From an uncultured bacterium (GTDB lineage: Bacteria > Planctomycetota > GCA-002687715), in the NCBI GenBank assembly GCA_902826835.1, contig CADEGH010000020.1, positions 39,276 to 103,275 on the forward strand: DNA of 64,000 bases. The letters run 5' to 3'. A program made the translations under genes and the position numbers. The notes under the pieces were generated by a model. It saw only the letters and a list, made by a program, of their open reading frames with translations. It made no database searches and was not told the origin of the DNA. This document shows, in pieces, positions 56,875-64,000 of the stretch (positions within the stretch are counted from its first letter, which is position 1; each line of letters begins with the position of its first letter).

Positions 56875-59800
56875 GTGACGACCGACATCAGCGAAAAGGG
56901 GTTGGAATCCTACATCGTCCGGATCATGACGGGTCGCACCGATCTGCTCGTACCGCCGCATGCGCCCAATGGCTTTGACGCTCCCGTCGCCGGAGGCACC
57001 GGATGGTTGCTCGGCGACCCCCGACACTACGACCGCGGGTCCTGTGTCGACCTCGTTCAACTACGCGGCTTCCTCCAGGTCACCCAACCCGAAGTGGCCG
57101 CGGCTCAAGACTTGGAAAGCGACAATCCCACTCGGCGACAGTTTCTCGCGCGGCTGTCGAACGAGATCGCCAAGCGAGGCGTGATCGACGTGATCAGGAA
57201 GGGGATCAGCCACGGGCCGCACCATGTGCAGCTTTTTTACGGCACACCCTCGGCTGGAAACGCCAAAGCCACCGAGCTTCACGCCTGCAATCGTTTCTCG
57301 GTCACTCGCCAGTTCGCTTACAGCCGGGACGAGACCCGCCGCGCCCTCGACCTGGGTCTGTTCGTCAATGGCCTTCCGATCGCCACCGTCGAACTCAAGA
57401 ACGGGCGCACCAATCAAAGAGTCGAGGATGCGATGGAGCAATACCAACGGGACCGCGATACGGATGAACCGCTGTTTGCGTTCGGCCGCTGCGCGGTGCA
57501 TTTCGCGGTGGACGACCACCAGGTCTTCATGTGCACCGAGCTCAAGGGCAAGGCCTCTTGGTTCATGCCCTTCAACCGGGGACACAATGAGGGAGCGGGC
57601 AATCCGGAGAACCCTCATGGGCTCAAGACAGACTATCTTTGGCGCGAGTTGCTGACGCCGGTGAGTCTCACCGACATCCTCGAGAACTATGCCCAAATCA
57701 CCGAGGAAAAAGACCCGAAGACCGGGAAGAAGAAACGCAAGCAGGTCTGGCCCCGCTACCACCAACTGAGCCTCGTGCGGCAGGCGCTCGCCCATGTCCG
57801 CACTCACGGGGCGGGGAAGCGCTACTTGGTCCAGCACTCGGCGGGCAGCGGCAAGTCGAACTCGATCGCCTGGCTCGCCCATCAGCTCATTGGACTGAAG
57901 AGGGAAGGCGACCCCGCGGGCCGCGAGGTGTTCGACTCGGTGATCGTCGTCACCGACCGCCGCGTCCTCGACAGTCAGATCCAAGCGACCATCAAGCAGT
58001 TCATGCAGGTGGGGGCGACCGTCGGGCACGCCGAGCGCTCGGGAGACTTGCGTCGGTTCATCGAGCAGGGCAAGAAAATCATCGTCTCGACGGTGCAGAA
58101 GTTTCCGAGAATCCTCGACGAAATCGAGAGCGAGGCTGCCAAGACCTTCGCGATCGTCATCGACGAGGCCCATTCGAGCCAGGGTGGCAAGACTTCCGCG
58201 GCAATGAGCGAGGCGCTCGGGACATCGAAGCAAACCCTGGGTGTGGGTGAGCACGGCGACGACGACGTTCCCGATCCCGAGGATACGGTGAACGAAGCGC
58301 TGGAGCGCCGAATCCGGGCACGCAAACTGCTCGAAACCGCCAGCTATTTCGCCTTCACCGCTACTCCCAAGAACAAGACACTGGAGATGTTCGGCGAGCC
58401 GCTGCCGCCCGACGCCGAGGGCAAGGTCAAGCACCGGCCCTTCCACGCGTACACCATGAAGCAGGCGATCGAGGAGCGCTTCATCCTCGACGTGCTCAAG
58501 GCCTACTTGCCGGTCGACAGCTACTACAAGCTGGTCGCCAAGATCGAAGCCGACCCCGAGTTCGACACGAAGAAGGCGAAGAAGAAGCTACGTCGGTACG
58601 TGGAGAGCAACGACCATGCCATCCGGCTCAAGGCCGAGATCATGATCGACCACTTCCACGAGCACGTGGTGGCGGTGAACAAGCTCGGCGGTGAGGCCCG
58701 CGCCATGGTCGTCACCGGCGGCATCGAGCGCGCAGTGCAATACTTCGGCGCCTTCAAGGCGTACCTCGTCGAACGCAAGAGTCCCTATCGCGCCATCGTC
58801 GCGTTTTCAGGGGAACACGACTTCGGCGCGGGAAAGGTGAGTGAATCCTCGCTCAACGGATTCCCGAGCGGGGATATCGCCGCAAACATACGGGAGCATC
58901 CCTACCGGTTCTTGATTTGTGCGGACAAATTCCAAACCGGCTACGACGAGCCGCTGCTGCACACCATGTACGTGGACAAGCCGCTGGCGGGTATCAAGGC
59001 GGTGCAGACTCTCTCGAGGCTCAACCGTGCTGCCCCGAAGAAGAACGATTGTTTCGTGCTCGACTTTCAGAACAACTGCGAGGCGGTGACGCTCGCGTTT
59101 CAAGATTACTACCGCACGACGCTTCTCGCCGAGGAGACCGATCCGAACAAGTTGCATGACTTGAAGACCGCTCTCGATGGCGCGCAGGTCTACAGTCCCG
59201 CCCAAGTTCAGGAGGTGGTGACGCGGTTCCTCGACGGAGCGGAAATAGACAAGCTCGATCCGATTCTGAAAGCCTGCGCGAACGAGTACCTCCAGAGGCT
59301 CGACGAGGACGGGCAGGTGGAATTCAAGGGCAAGGCCAAGTCCTTTTGTCGAACCTACGCTTTCTTGTCGACCGTGATCTCCTACGGAAACGTCGAGTGG
59401 GAGAAACTGTCCATCTTCCTCGGACTGCTCATTCCCGAATTGCCGGCGCCCAAGGAGGAAGACCTGTCCCGAGGAATTCTCGAAGCGATCGACATGGACA
59501 GCTACCGAGTCGAGAAGAAAGCGGCCCTGAAGATTGCCCTGGCGGACCGGGACGCCGAGATCGAACCGGTGCCGACGGACGCGGCTGGCCGCAAGCCCGA
59601 GCCTGAACTCGACCGGTTGAGCAACATCCTCAAGACCTTCAACGATCAGTTTGGCACCCTGTTCGACGACAGCGACCGGGTGGCGCGCCGCATCCGCGAC
59701 GACATTGCGCCCAAGGTCGCCGCCGACCCCGCCTTCCAAAACGCCAAGGCGAACACTCCGCACACCGCCCGCATGGAACACGACGCGGCGCTCGGACGAG

Positions 59801-59910
59801 TGATGCAGGCCCTGCTCATCGACGACACTCATATCTACAAACTGTTCGTCGAAAACGAATCGTTCCGCCGCGCCCTCACCGACATGGTCTTCGCGATGAC
59901 GAAGATCTGA
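56875..59910 (+). CDS. hsdR: Type I restriction endonuclease subunit HsdR
   Basis: The start is GTG 56875, with CCGGAG about 9 bp upstream; protein similarity begins at TTDISEKGLESYIV. The 1011-residue product has an N-terminal PD-(D/E)xK nuclease (RRALDLGLFVNGLPIATVELKNG with the ExK) and an SF2 translocase: Walker A QHSAGSGKSNSIAWLA, VTDRRVLDSQIQ, DEAH in VIDEAHSSQGG, FTATPKNKTLEMFG, and ADKFQTGYDEPLLHTMYVDKPL with motif VI SRLNR. A C-terminal helical part binds HsdM. A 220-bp gap before it suggests an extra promoter. Together the genes form a complete type I R-M system with no sign of decay. Confidence 0.95.
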   Translation: MTTDISEKGLESYIVRIMTGRTDLLVPPHAPNGFDAPVAGGTGWLLGDPRHYDRGSCVDLVQLRGFLQVTQPEVAAAQDLESDNPTRRQFLARLSNEIAKRGVIDVIRKGISHGPHHVQLFYGTPSAGNAKATELHACNRFSVTRQFAYSRDETRRALDLGLFVNGLPIATVELKNGRTNQRVEDAMEQYQRDRDTDEPLFAFGRCAVHFAVDDHQVFMCTELKGKASWFMPFNRGHNEGAGNPENPHGLKTDYLWRELLTPVSLTDILENYAQITEEKDPKTGKKKRKQVWPRYHQLSLVRQALAHVRTHGAGKRYLVQHSAGSGKSNSIAWLAHQLIGLKREGDPAGREVFDSVIVVTDRRVLDSQIQATIKQFMQVGATVGHAERSGDLRRFIEQGKKIIVSTVQKFPRILDEIESEAAKTFAIVIDEAHSSQGGKTSAAMSEALGTSKQTLGVGEHGDDDVPDPEDTVNEALERRIRARKLLETASYFAFTATPKNKTLEMFGEPLPPDAEGKVKHRPFHAYTMKQAIEERFILDVLKAYLPVDSYYKLVAKIEADPEFDTKKAKKKLRRYVESNDHAIRLKAEIMIDHFHEHVVAVNKLGGEARAMVVTGGIERAVQYFGAFKAYLVERKSPYRAIVAFSGEHDFGAGKVSESSLNGFPSGDIAANIREHPYRFLICADKFQTGYDEPLLHTMYVDKPLAGIKAVQTLSRLNRAAPKKNDCFVLDFQNNCEAVTLAFQDYYRTTLLAEETDPNKLHDLKTALDGAQVYSPAQVQEVVTRFLDGAEIDKLDPILKACANEYLQRLDEDGQVEFKGKAKSFCRTYAFLSTVISYGNVEWEKLSIFLGLLIPELPAPKEEDLSRGILEAIDMDSYRVEKKAALKIALADRDAEIEPVPTDAAGRKPEPELDRLSNILKTFNDQFGTLFDDSDRVARRIRDDIAPKVAADPAFQNAKANTPHTARMEHDAALGRVMQALLIDDTHIYKLFVENESFRRALTDMVFAMTKI

Positions 59911-60568
59911 TTCAAGGCGTCGGAGCTATCCAGAACAACCAACACGCCGCGGGCCGCTGTTTCCGATAACCAAGGCGACGGGAGCCTGGCCCCTGGGCGA
60001 CCTCTTCGCAAGCCTCTCGACGATAGCCACCAATGTCGACGGCTCGCCCTGGGGCGGCCTCCGGTTCTATGGGATCGGCGCGATGGAGGCGGCGTGACTT
60101 CGGCGTTCGTGAAGGTCCCGAGTTCACCCGATACTCTATCCACGCGCGCAAATCGACGACCGAGAGGCTCGACTCCAGCTCCAACACACTCGACACCCAG
60201 AATAAAGCGGCCGAGCCCTTCAGGAGGAACCAGGCCGATCAGGGATCGAAGCGGCTGCCCACTCGCTATGTCGACGGCGGATTCACCGGAGGCAAACTCG
60301 AACACCCGGCGCTCACGTAGCTCGTGCACGATATCGAGCGCGGCGAGATCGACCCCCTCCGATGCCATCGTTCTCGCCTCGCTCTGGTCCGGTAGCGTGC
60401 ACGCATGCGGCGTTCTCCTCCTCGGAAGCGGGATGGCGATCGCTACCGCGGATCGCGGCATCCTCGCCTGCCGTGCTGGGAACGGATGCGCTTCCGCAGG
60501 ACTGCGAATCGCCCTGGACGTCGTCGCGCCCGAGGGAGTAGAATCCACGGAGCTCAGGAGGACTGGCC
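59911..60568 (+). other. Right flank of the restriction operon, degenerate DNA
   Basis: This gap contains the decayed serine recombinase at 60120-60360. A minus-strand open frame spans the same DNA, but it is the antisense of the recombinase remnant. A TAGAAT box at 60538-60543 may be the -10 of the sigma gene downstream. Confidence 0.5.
60120..60360 (+). pseudogene. Serine recombinase (resolvase/invertase-type) N-terminal remnant
   Basis: In one frame the sequence reads RYSIHARKSTTERLDSSSNT LDTQ, then NQADQGSKRLPTRYVDGGFT GGKLEHPALT, a TAG stop at 60318, and LVHDIERGEIDPL. Large serine recombinases have the pattern YxRxS(T)...SLDxQ...ACxxxxxxQ...YxDxGxSGxxxxRPxLxxLLxDIExGxID. The catalytic-serine region, the DGGFTGG block and the DIERGEID block line up in order. 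The stop codon, the frame decay after GEID (RSRLALV looks shifted relative to VDRLSRS) and the missing C-terminal two-thirds show it is dead. It probably marks the mobile element that carried part of this island. Confidence 0.75.
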
Positions 60569-61243
60569 ATGGACACGACGGCGTCGCGATTCTCAAGCAC
60601 GATCCAACACGCGCTTGGTGCTCAGCAGGGGGATGAAATTTCTTGGAGCCGACTCGAGCGGAAGGTGCGCCCGTGGATTGACGCCGAGGTTGCGGGCAAG
60701 CGAATGCCGCCGGACTGCGATGTCGACGACGTGGCGCAGCTCGTGTTGATCGAGATGTTCTCGCGGCTCGCAGAGTTCGAGATCCGTTCCCGGGAGACGT
60801 TCCAGAGCTGGGTAACGTTGATCGCGAGGCACAAGGTTTTCGACCTCTGGCGTCGTGCCCGCGCCAAGAGCCGTGGGGAGGGCAAAGCGGTCCCGCTCCA
60901 GATCGACAGCGAGGTCCAGGTGCAACCTGTGAGCCCAGGTCCGAGCCCGAGCTCGATCGCCGGTCGGGTCGAGCTCGAGGCGAGGCTCGCTGCCGCGCTT
61001 GCCAGCTTGAGCGAGAAGGACCGGCAGATCATCCTCCTCAGGGACCAGGTCGGATTGACTTGCGCCGAAATCGCCCGCGAGGTCACCTACGAGAAGGAGG
61101 ACACTGTCCGTCGCCGCCTCGGCCGGGCTCGCAAGAAGTTCCAAGAGGTCCTCGGAAAGATTGCGGACGAGTTTCTCATGGAGAGTCGCCGGCAGTCAGG
61201 CTCACCCGGCCCCGCATCACCGGACCGTCCGCGGCCTCAATAG
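60569..61243 (+). CDS. ECF-like RNA polymerase sigma factor
   Basis: The ATG at 60569 has AGGAGG about 8 bp upstream and TAGAAT at 60538 as possible -10. The 224-residue product has region 2 (DCDVDDVAQLVLIEMFSRL, FEIRSRETFQSWVTLIARHKVFDLWRRARAKSRGE), a Pro/Ser linker and region 4 (LAAALASLSEKDRQIILLRDQVGLTCAEIAREVTYEKEDTVRRRLGRARKKFQEVL). The basic tail is unusual. It is convergent with a TPR-CHAT gene; planctomycete genomes often put such factors next to kinase or CHAT-type effectors. No anti-sigma gene is seen. Confidence 0.88.
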   Translation: MDTTASRFSSTIQHALGAQQGDEISWSRLERKVRPWIDAEVAGKRMPPDCDVDDVAQLVLIEMFSRLAEFEIRSRETFQSWVTLIARHKVFDLWRRARAKSRGEGKAVPLQIDSEVQVQPVSPGPSPSSIAGRVELEARLAAALASLSEKDRQIILLRDQVGLTCAEIAREVTYEKEDTVRRRLGRARKKFQEVLGKIADEFLMESRRQSGSPGPASPDRPRPQ

Positions 61244-61616
61244 GCATCGCCCATCGAGGTCTGACCTGCGACGTGGTCGCCGCGCGCCCCCCCTCGGGCT
61301 GCGCTCCGCTTCGCATGCGTTAGCCATGTGGTACCAAGTCTTCGCCTCGGTGGGGATCTCGTGGCTTCCTTGTCTATGTCACGGTCCGACCCCATTGCGA
61401 CGGGGAGGTTCGAATTTCGTCGGTGGGTCGATGTCGTTGGCGCCGCGCAGGGAGGCTGCTTCGAGGACCATGCCGCTGTGCCGTGCGAGCGCACGGCTAT
61501 GGGCGATCGAGGAGCAGAGCTGATCCCATCGCGCTGGTCCGAGCGAGCTTCAAGTCGGGTACGGCTTCACGAACCCGTGAAGATCGAGGGCCTTGGCACA
61601 TCCATGGCGTTACCTC
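61244..61616. other. Intergenic region between convergent sigma and CHAT genes
   Basis: About 370 bp without a credible ORF: frames are short and show no protein-like composition. No T-run terminator is found for either converging gene. A GC-rich stretch near 61285-61320 is the only compositional feature. Confidence 0.4.
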
Positions 61617-64000
61617 TCATCGCGGATCCCCAGTCAGCACCCACGCCGCCCAGTCGCGGAGGTTGTACTTGGGGGTTCCGTCCTTGTTCTTCGCCTCGCG
61701 GAGGTTGCACTTCGCTCGCCAGAGGGCCTCGGCCTTGCTCATCTTTGCGAGCCAGAGGTTCCGGTAGAAGTCGACCATCAGCTCCTTGGTGGGAGCGTCG
61801 GGGACTCTCCAAAGCGCCGTGATCGCCGAGCGGGCCCCGGCGGCGTGGAGCGCGGTCTGGAATGAGGCGATGGCTGGCCCGAGGTCGCCTGCGCCCTTGG
61901 CTGTGTAGCAGGCCGAGATGACTGCGAGCTCGCAGTGCGTGAGGTCGATGTCGGCGATCTCCGCGCCGGTCATCCGCCCTTCGATGCGGTGGACTTCATT
62001 GGGAGGGAGGTTGGCTCCGGCGAGGGCGATGCCGCAGAGGGTGAAGGGGGAGAGAGCGTGGACCTCTGTAGTGAGGGAACTGCGGACGCCGAAGCCTAGC
62101 TGGGAATCCAGAAATCCGGAGGCAGCCCGTTTCGGGACCTTCAGAGGCTCGAAGTAGCCGTGGGTGGCGAGATGGAGGAACTTGGTCTTCGGACCGAAGA
62201 TCTCGAGAGCACGGCGGGAGGCGCGCCGCTCCATCAGGAGCCGGACCTTGGCGTCGTCGCCCCAGGCCTTGTTGAAGACCTCTGAGATGGCCTCGATCTC
62301 CGGACCGGTGGACGCGAGGGGGTCGAAATGAGTGTGCTCCTTCTCGCTGGCGGCCGCTCCTCGAAAAAGTTCCGTCTGCTTGCCGGAGGGCTGATCGTCG
62401 TAGTCGACGTCTCCAAGGCCCACGAAAGTGGGCGCCTCAGCATCGGCTGCGGGCGCACTTCGCAAGAGGTCCCGGACCTCGGAGACCAACACCACCCGAT
62501 GCTGATCGCCAACGACGGAGTTGCCTTGCGGCAGCGCTTCGAGCGGCAGGCGGTGAAGGTCGCCATCGGGGAGGACGAGCCACTCGCGAGCCGATCCGAT
62601 CTTCGCCATCAGCGGCGCAATCAGGAGATCGAAGAGCTTCGGCCCCGCACCACGGGCGGGGTCGCCGTCTCCATCTGCTATCTGGACCAGCCAGGTCTCC
62701 AAGCGATCCCTGACCACACCCTCATCCCCGAGGTCGACCCAGGCCAGCTCCTGTCCAGGCCGACCAACGAACGCAGCGTACCGGGGAGAATGCTGTGCAA
62801 GTCTCTGCTTTGCGGTGTCGCGAGTGCAGGGCGTGTACCGGAAGAAGATGACGACCGCTTGCTCGGGCCGCAGTGCGGCCAAGAGGGTTTCGATCGAGAC
62901 ATCGGCCAGCAGCTCCGCCGCACCCGGCAGTGATCGAAGGGCATCGGAGAACGCCCGCTCGGCGGCGTCCCGCTCTCCGCGCACCGCGTCGAATTTCAGG
63001 TCCTTGGTCTCGCCCGCAATCGTGATCCTGGAGAGGCGGGCCGAGGCCTCCCCAAGGTGCACCCGCGCATCGTCGATTCTCTGACGATCGGCGCCGGAGG
63101 CGAAGTTCATGATCCGTAGCAGTCGCTGCCCGCTGAGCGCCGACTGCCTCCGCGAAAGTACGGTGTTCGCGGAGTCGCTCACCAACTCGTCGTGATCCTC
63201 AGCATCGAGGTGCGCGAGGCCGAAAATGGTCCTCATCGCTGACTCGCTCGTCTCGAGGGCCGCCCACGTCTGCATAGTGGTCAGGATCCCGGTGTACGCT
63301 TGCTGTCTCGCACCCCCCAGATACGCGCGGAGAGTGGCGGTGAGTCTCTGATCCGAGAGGCTCGCGAGGGTGGCGGCCAGGTTGTGCCGTGCCATTTGGA
63401 GGTCTGGGTGGTCGTCCGGGAGTGTGCGGGATCTGACCTCAAGGACCTTCTCCTCGAGCGCCTTGGCCGAGGTTGGGTCTCCGAGGGTCCTGAGGGCGTT
63501 TGCCAGATTCTGCCGGGCCATCAGGAGGTGGGGGTTGTCCTCAGGGAGGTTGCGGGAAAAGACCTCGAGGACCTTCTCCAATAGGACTCTGGCGGAGGTG
63601 AGGTCGCCGATTCTGTAGAGGGTGGCGGCCAGGTTCCCCCGTGCCATCTGGAGGTGCGGGTGGTCGTCAGCGAGGGTGATAGAGAAGACTTTGAGGACCT
63701 TCTCCTGGAGCGCCTTGGCGGAGTTGAGGTCGCCGAGGGTCCAGAGGGTGAGTGCCAGGCCCCATCGGGCCATCTGGAGATCCGGGTGGTCGTCAGGGAG
63801 GCGGCGGGATGTGACCATGAGGACCTTCTCCTGGAGCGCCTTGGCGGAGTTGAGGTCGCCGAGGATGGAGAGGGTCGAGGCCGACTCCAACCGTGCCGTC
63901 TGGAGATCCGGGTGGTCGTCTGGGAGGGTGCGGGAGAAGACCTCAAGGACCTTTTCCTCGAGCGCCTTGGCGGAGTTGAGGTCGCCGAGGGCCTTGAGGG
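61617..64000 (-). CDS. TPR-CHAT protein (caspase-like protease), 5' end outside window
   Basis: The frame is open to the right edge, so the N-terminus is missing. The visible part starts with five kinesin-light-chain-type TPR units of exactly 42 residues (LGDLNSAKALQEKVLxVxSRxLPDDHPDLQMAR). A helical linker follows, then the CHAT domain: LVLPDGDLHRLPLEALPQGN, the catalytic-His motif FLHLATHGYFEPL and the catalytic-Cys motif ELAVISACYTAKG. GARSAITALWRVPDAPTKELMVDFY and a C-terminal RDWAAWVLTGDPR complete it. Both His and Cys are present, so peptidase activity is likely. TPR-CHAT proteins act in caspase-like signalling and antiphage defence; a defence role is inferred from the island setting. 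Confidence 0.9.
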   Translation of the reverse strand, partial: LKALGDLNSAKALEEKVLEVFSRTLPDDHPDLQTARLESASTLSILGDLNSAKALQEKVLMVTSRRLPDDHPDLQMARWGLALTLWTLGDLNSAKALQEKVLKVFSITLADDHPHLQMARGNLAATLYRIGDLTSARVLLEKVLEVFSRNLPEDNPHLLMARQNLANALRTLGDPTSAKALEEKVLEVRSRTLPDDHPDLQMARHNLAATLASLSDQRLTATLRAYLGGARQQAYTGILTTMQTWAALETSESAMRTIFGLAHLDAEDHDELVSDSANTVLSRRQSALSGQRLLRIMNFASGADRQRIDDARVHLGEASARLSRITIAGETKDLKFDAVRGERDAAERAFSDALRSLPGAAELLADVSIETLLAALRPEQAVVIFFRYTPCTRDTAKQRLAQHSPRYAAFVGRPGQELAWVDLGDEGVVRDRLETWLVQIADGDGDPARGAGPKLFDLLIAPLMAKIGSAREWLVLPDGDLHRLPLEALPQGNSVVGDQHRVVLVSEVRDLLRSAPAADAEAPTFVGLGDVDYDDQPSGKQTELFRGAAASEKEHTHFDPLASTGPEIEAISEVFNKAWGDDAKVRLLMERRASRRALEIFGPKTKFLHLATHGYFEPLKVPKRAASGFLDSQLGFGVRSSLTTEVHALSPFTLCGIALAGANLPPNEVHRIEGRMTGAEIADIDLTHCELAVISACYTAKGAGDLGPAIASFQTALHAAGARSAITALWRVPDAPTKELMVDFYRNLWLAKMSKAEALWRAKCNLREAKNKDGTPKYNLRDWAAWVLTGDPR
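63370..64000 (-). repeat. Tandem 126-bp repeats encoding TPR units
   Basis: The phrase gccttggc recurs at 63460, 63712, 63838 and 63964, with a diverged copy (actctggc) near 63586, always in steps of 126 bp. The copies are highly similar at DNA level and continue past the window edge. This is a coding tandem array of 42-codon units, likely to change copy number by recombination. Confidence 0.85.

Noticed and set aside
59835..60596. 254-codon minus-strand frame right of hsdR
   Set aside because: The opposite strand carries the recognisable serine-recombinase remnant. The minus frame overlaps the end of hsdR and shows no motif.
63370..64000. Regular 126-bp repeats as a CRISPR-like or non-coding satellite array
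   Set aside because: The period is exactly 42 codons, the frame is open throughout and each unit translates into a TPR. There are no unique spacers.
1..64000. Genome-wide recoding of TGA (suggested by the in-frame TGA at 39945 and at 11965)
   Set aside because: TGA ends many confidently identified genes here, including folP, cdaA, hsdM and hsdS, often in 4-bp overlaps, so it is a normal stop codon. Only local recoding could apply.
1..64000. tRNA, rRNA, SRP RNA or tmRNA genes
   Set aside because: Intergenic regions were read for tRNA-like T-loop (GGTTCGA) and D-loop patterns and for SRP core sequences. None was found with supporting structure, although a covariance search was not possible.

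Overview
This is a GC-rich chromosomal window, most likely from a member of the Planctomycetota. Outer-membrane biogenesis genes (BamD-like, LptE, an Mla lipid transporter) indicate a Gram-negative envelope. Secreted FG-GAP, ASPIC/UnbV, nidogen-like and SGNH-esterase proteins, a kinase/sulfatase-modifying-factor fusion beside an ECF sigma gene, and MoxR/VWA genes are typical of that phylum. I saw no rRNA, tRNA or CRISPR array. Many neighbouring genes overlap by 4 bp (ATGA, GTGA, TTGA), which was useful for fixing starts.

Layout. 0-1 kb: end of a bamD-like gene and lptE, then a vapBC remnant in which the antitoxin is intact and the toxin is cut to its N-terminus. 1.7-9.7 kb: folP-cdaA-ybbR-glmM (folate, c-di-AMP, cell-wall precursor), tsaB, a DUF2891 protein, alr and a PhyH-like oxygenase. 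10-14.8 kb: a K+/H+-type antiporter and a glycosyltransferase, GtrA, GT2 set. 14.9-17.6 kb, minus strand: a cobalamin riboswitch with its own promoter and a hairpin enclosing the Shine-Dalgarno of a two-gene operon for secreted proteins resembling surface B12-binding accessories. 18-28 kb: a SecD-P1-like orphan, a double SGNH esterase, an ECF sigma gene divergent from a kinase, and two large secreted proteins. 27.8-39.6 kb, minus strand: folC, a hypothetical gene, moxR, a peptidase-like protein, a HEAT/VWA protein, an ASPIC protein, mlaE, mlaF, mlaD, an auxiliary lipoprotein and fabZ. 39.9-49.9 kb, mostly plus strand: a small ORF with an in-frame TGA, a membrane protein, aroB, dprA, a thioesterase, a HEAT lipoprotein and a B12-binding radical SAM protein.

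50.4-64 kb is a defence or accessory island. It holds a type I restriction-modification operon (hsdM, an Mrr-like nuclease, hsdS, an AlbA_2/ATPase protein, hsdR), a decayed serine recombinase at its right side, an ECF sigma gene, and a TPR-CHAT (caspase-like) gene that runs off the right edge.

The items most worth checking are the B12-riboswitch operon, the 57-codon ORF with an in-frame TGA followed by a SECIS-like hairpin, the nuclease embedded in the hsd operon, and a recurring extended -10 (TGnTAAGnT-like) placed so that several mRNAs would be leaderless or nearly so.
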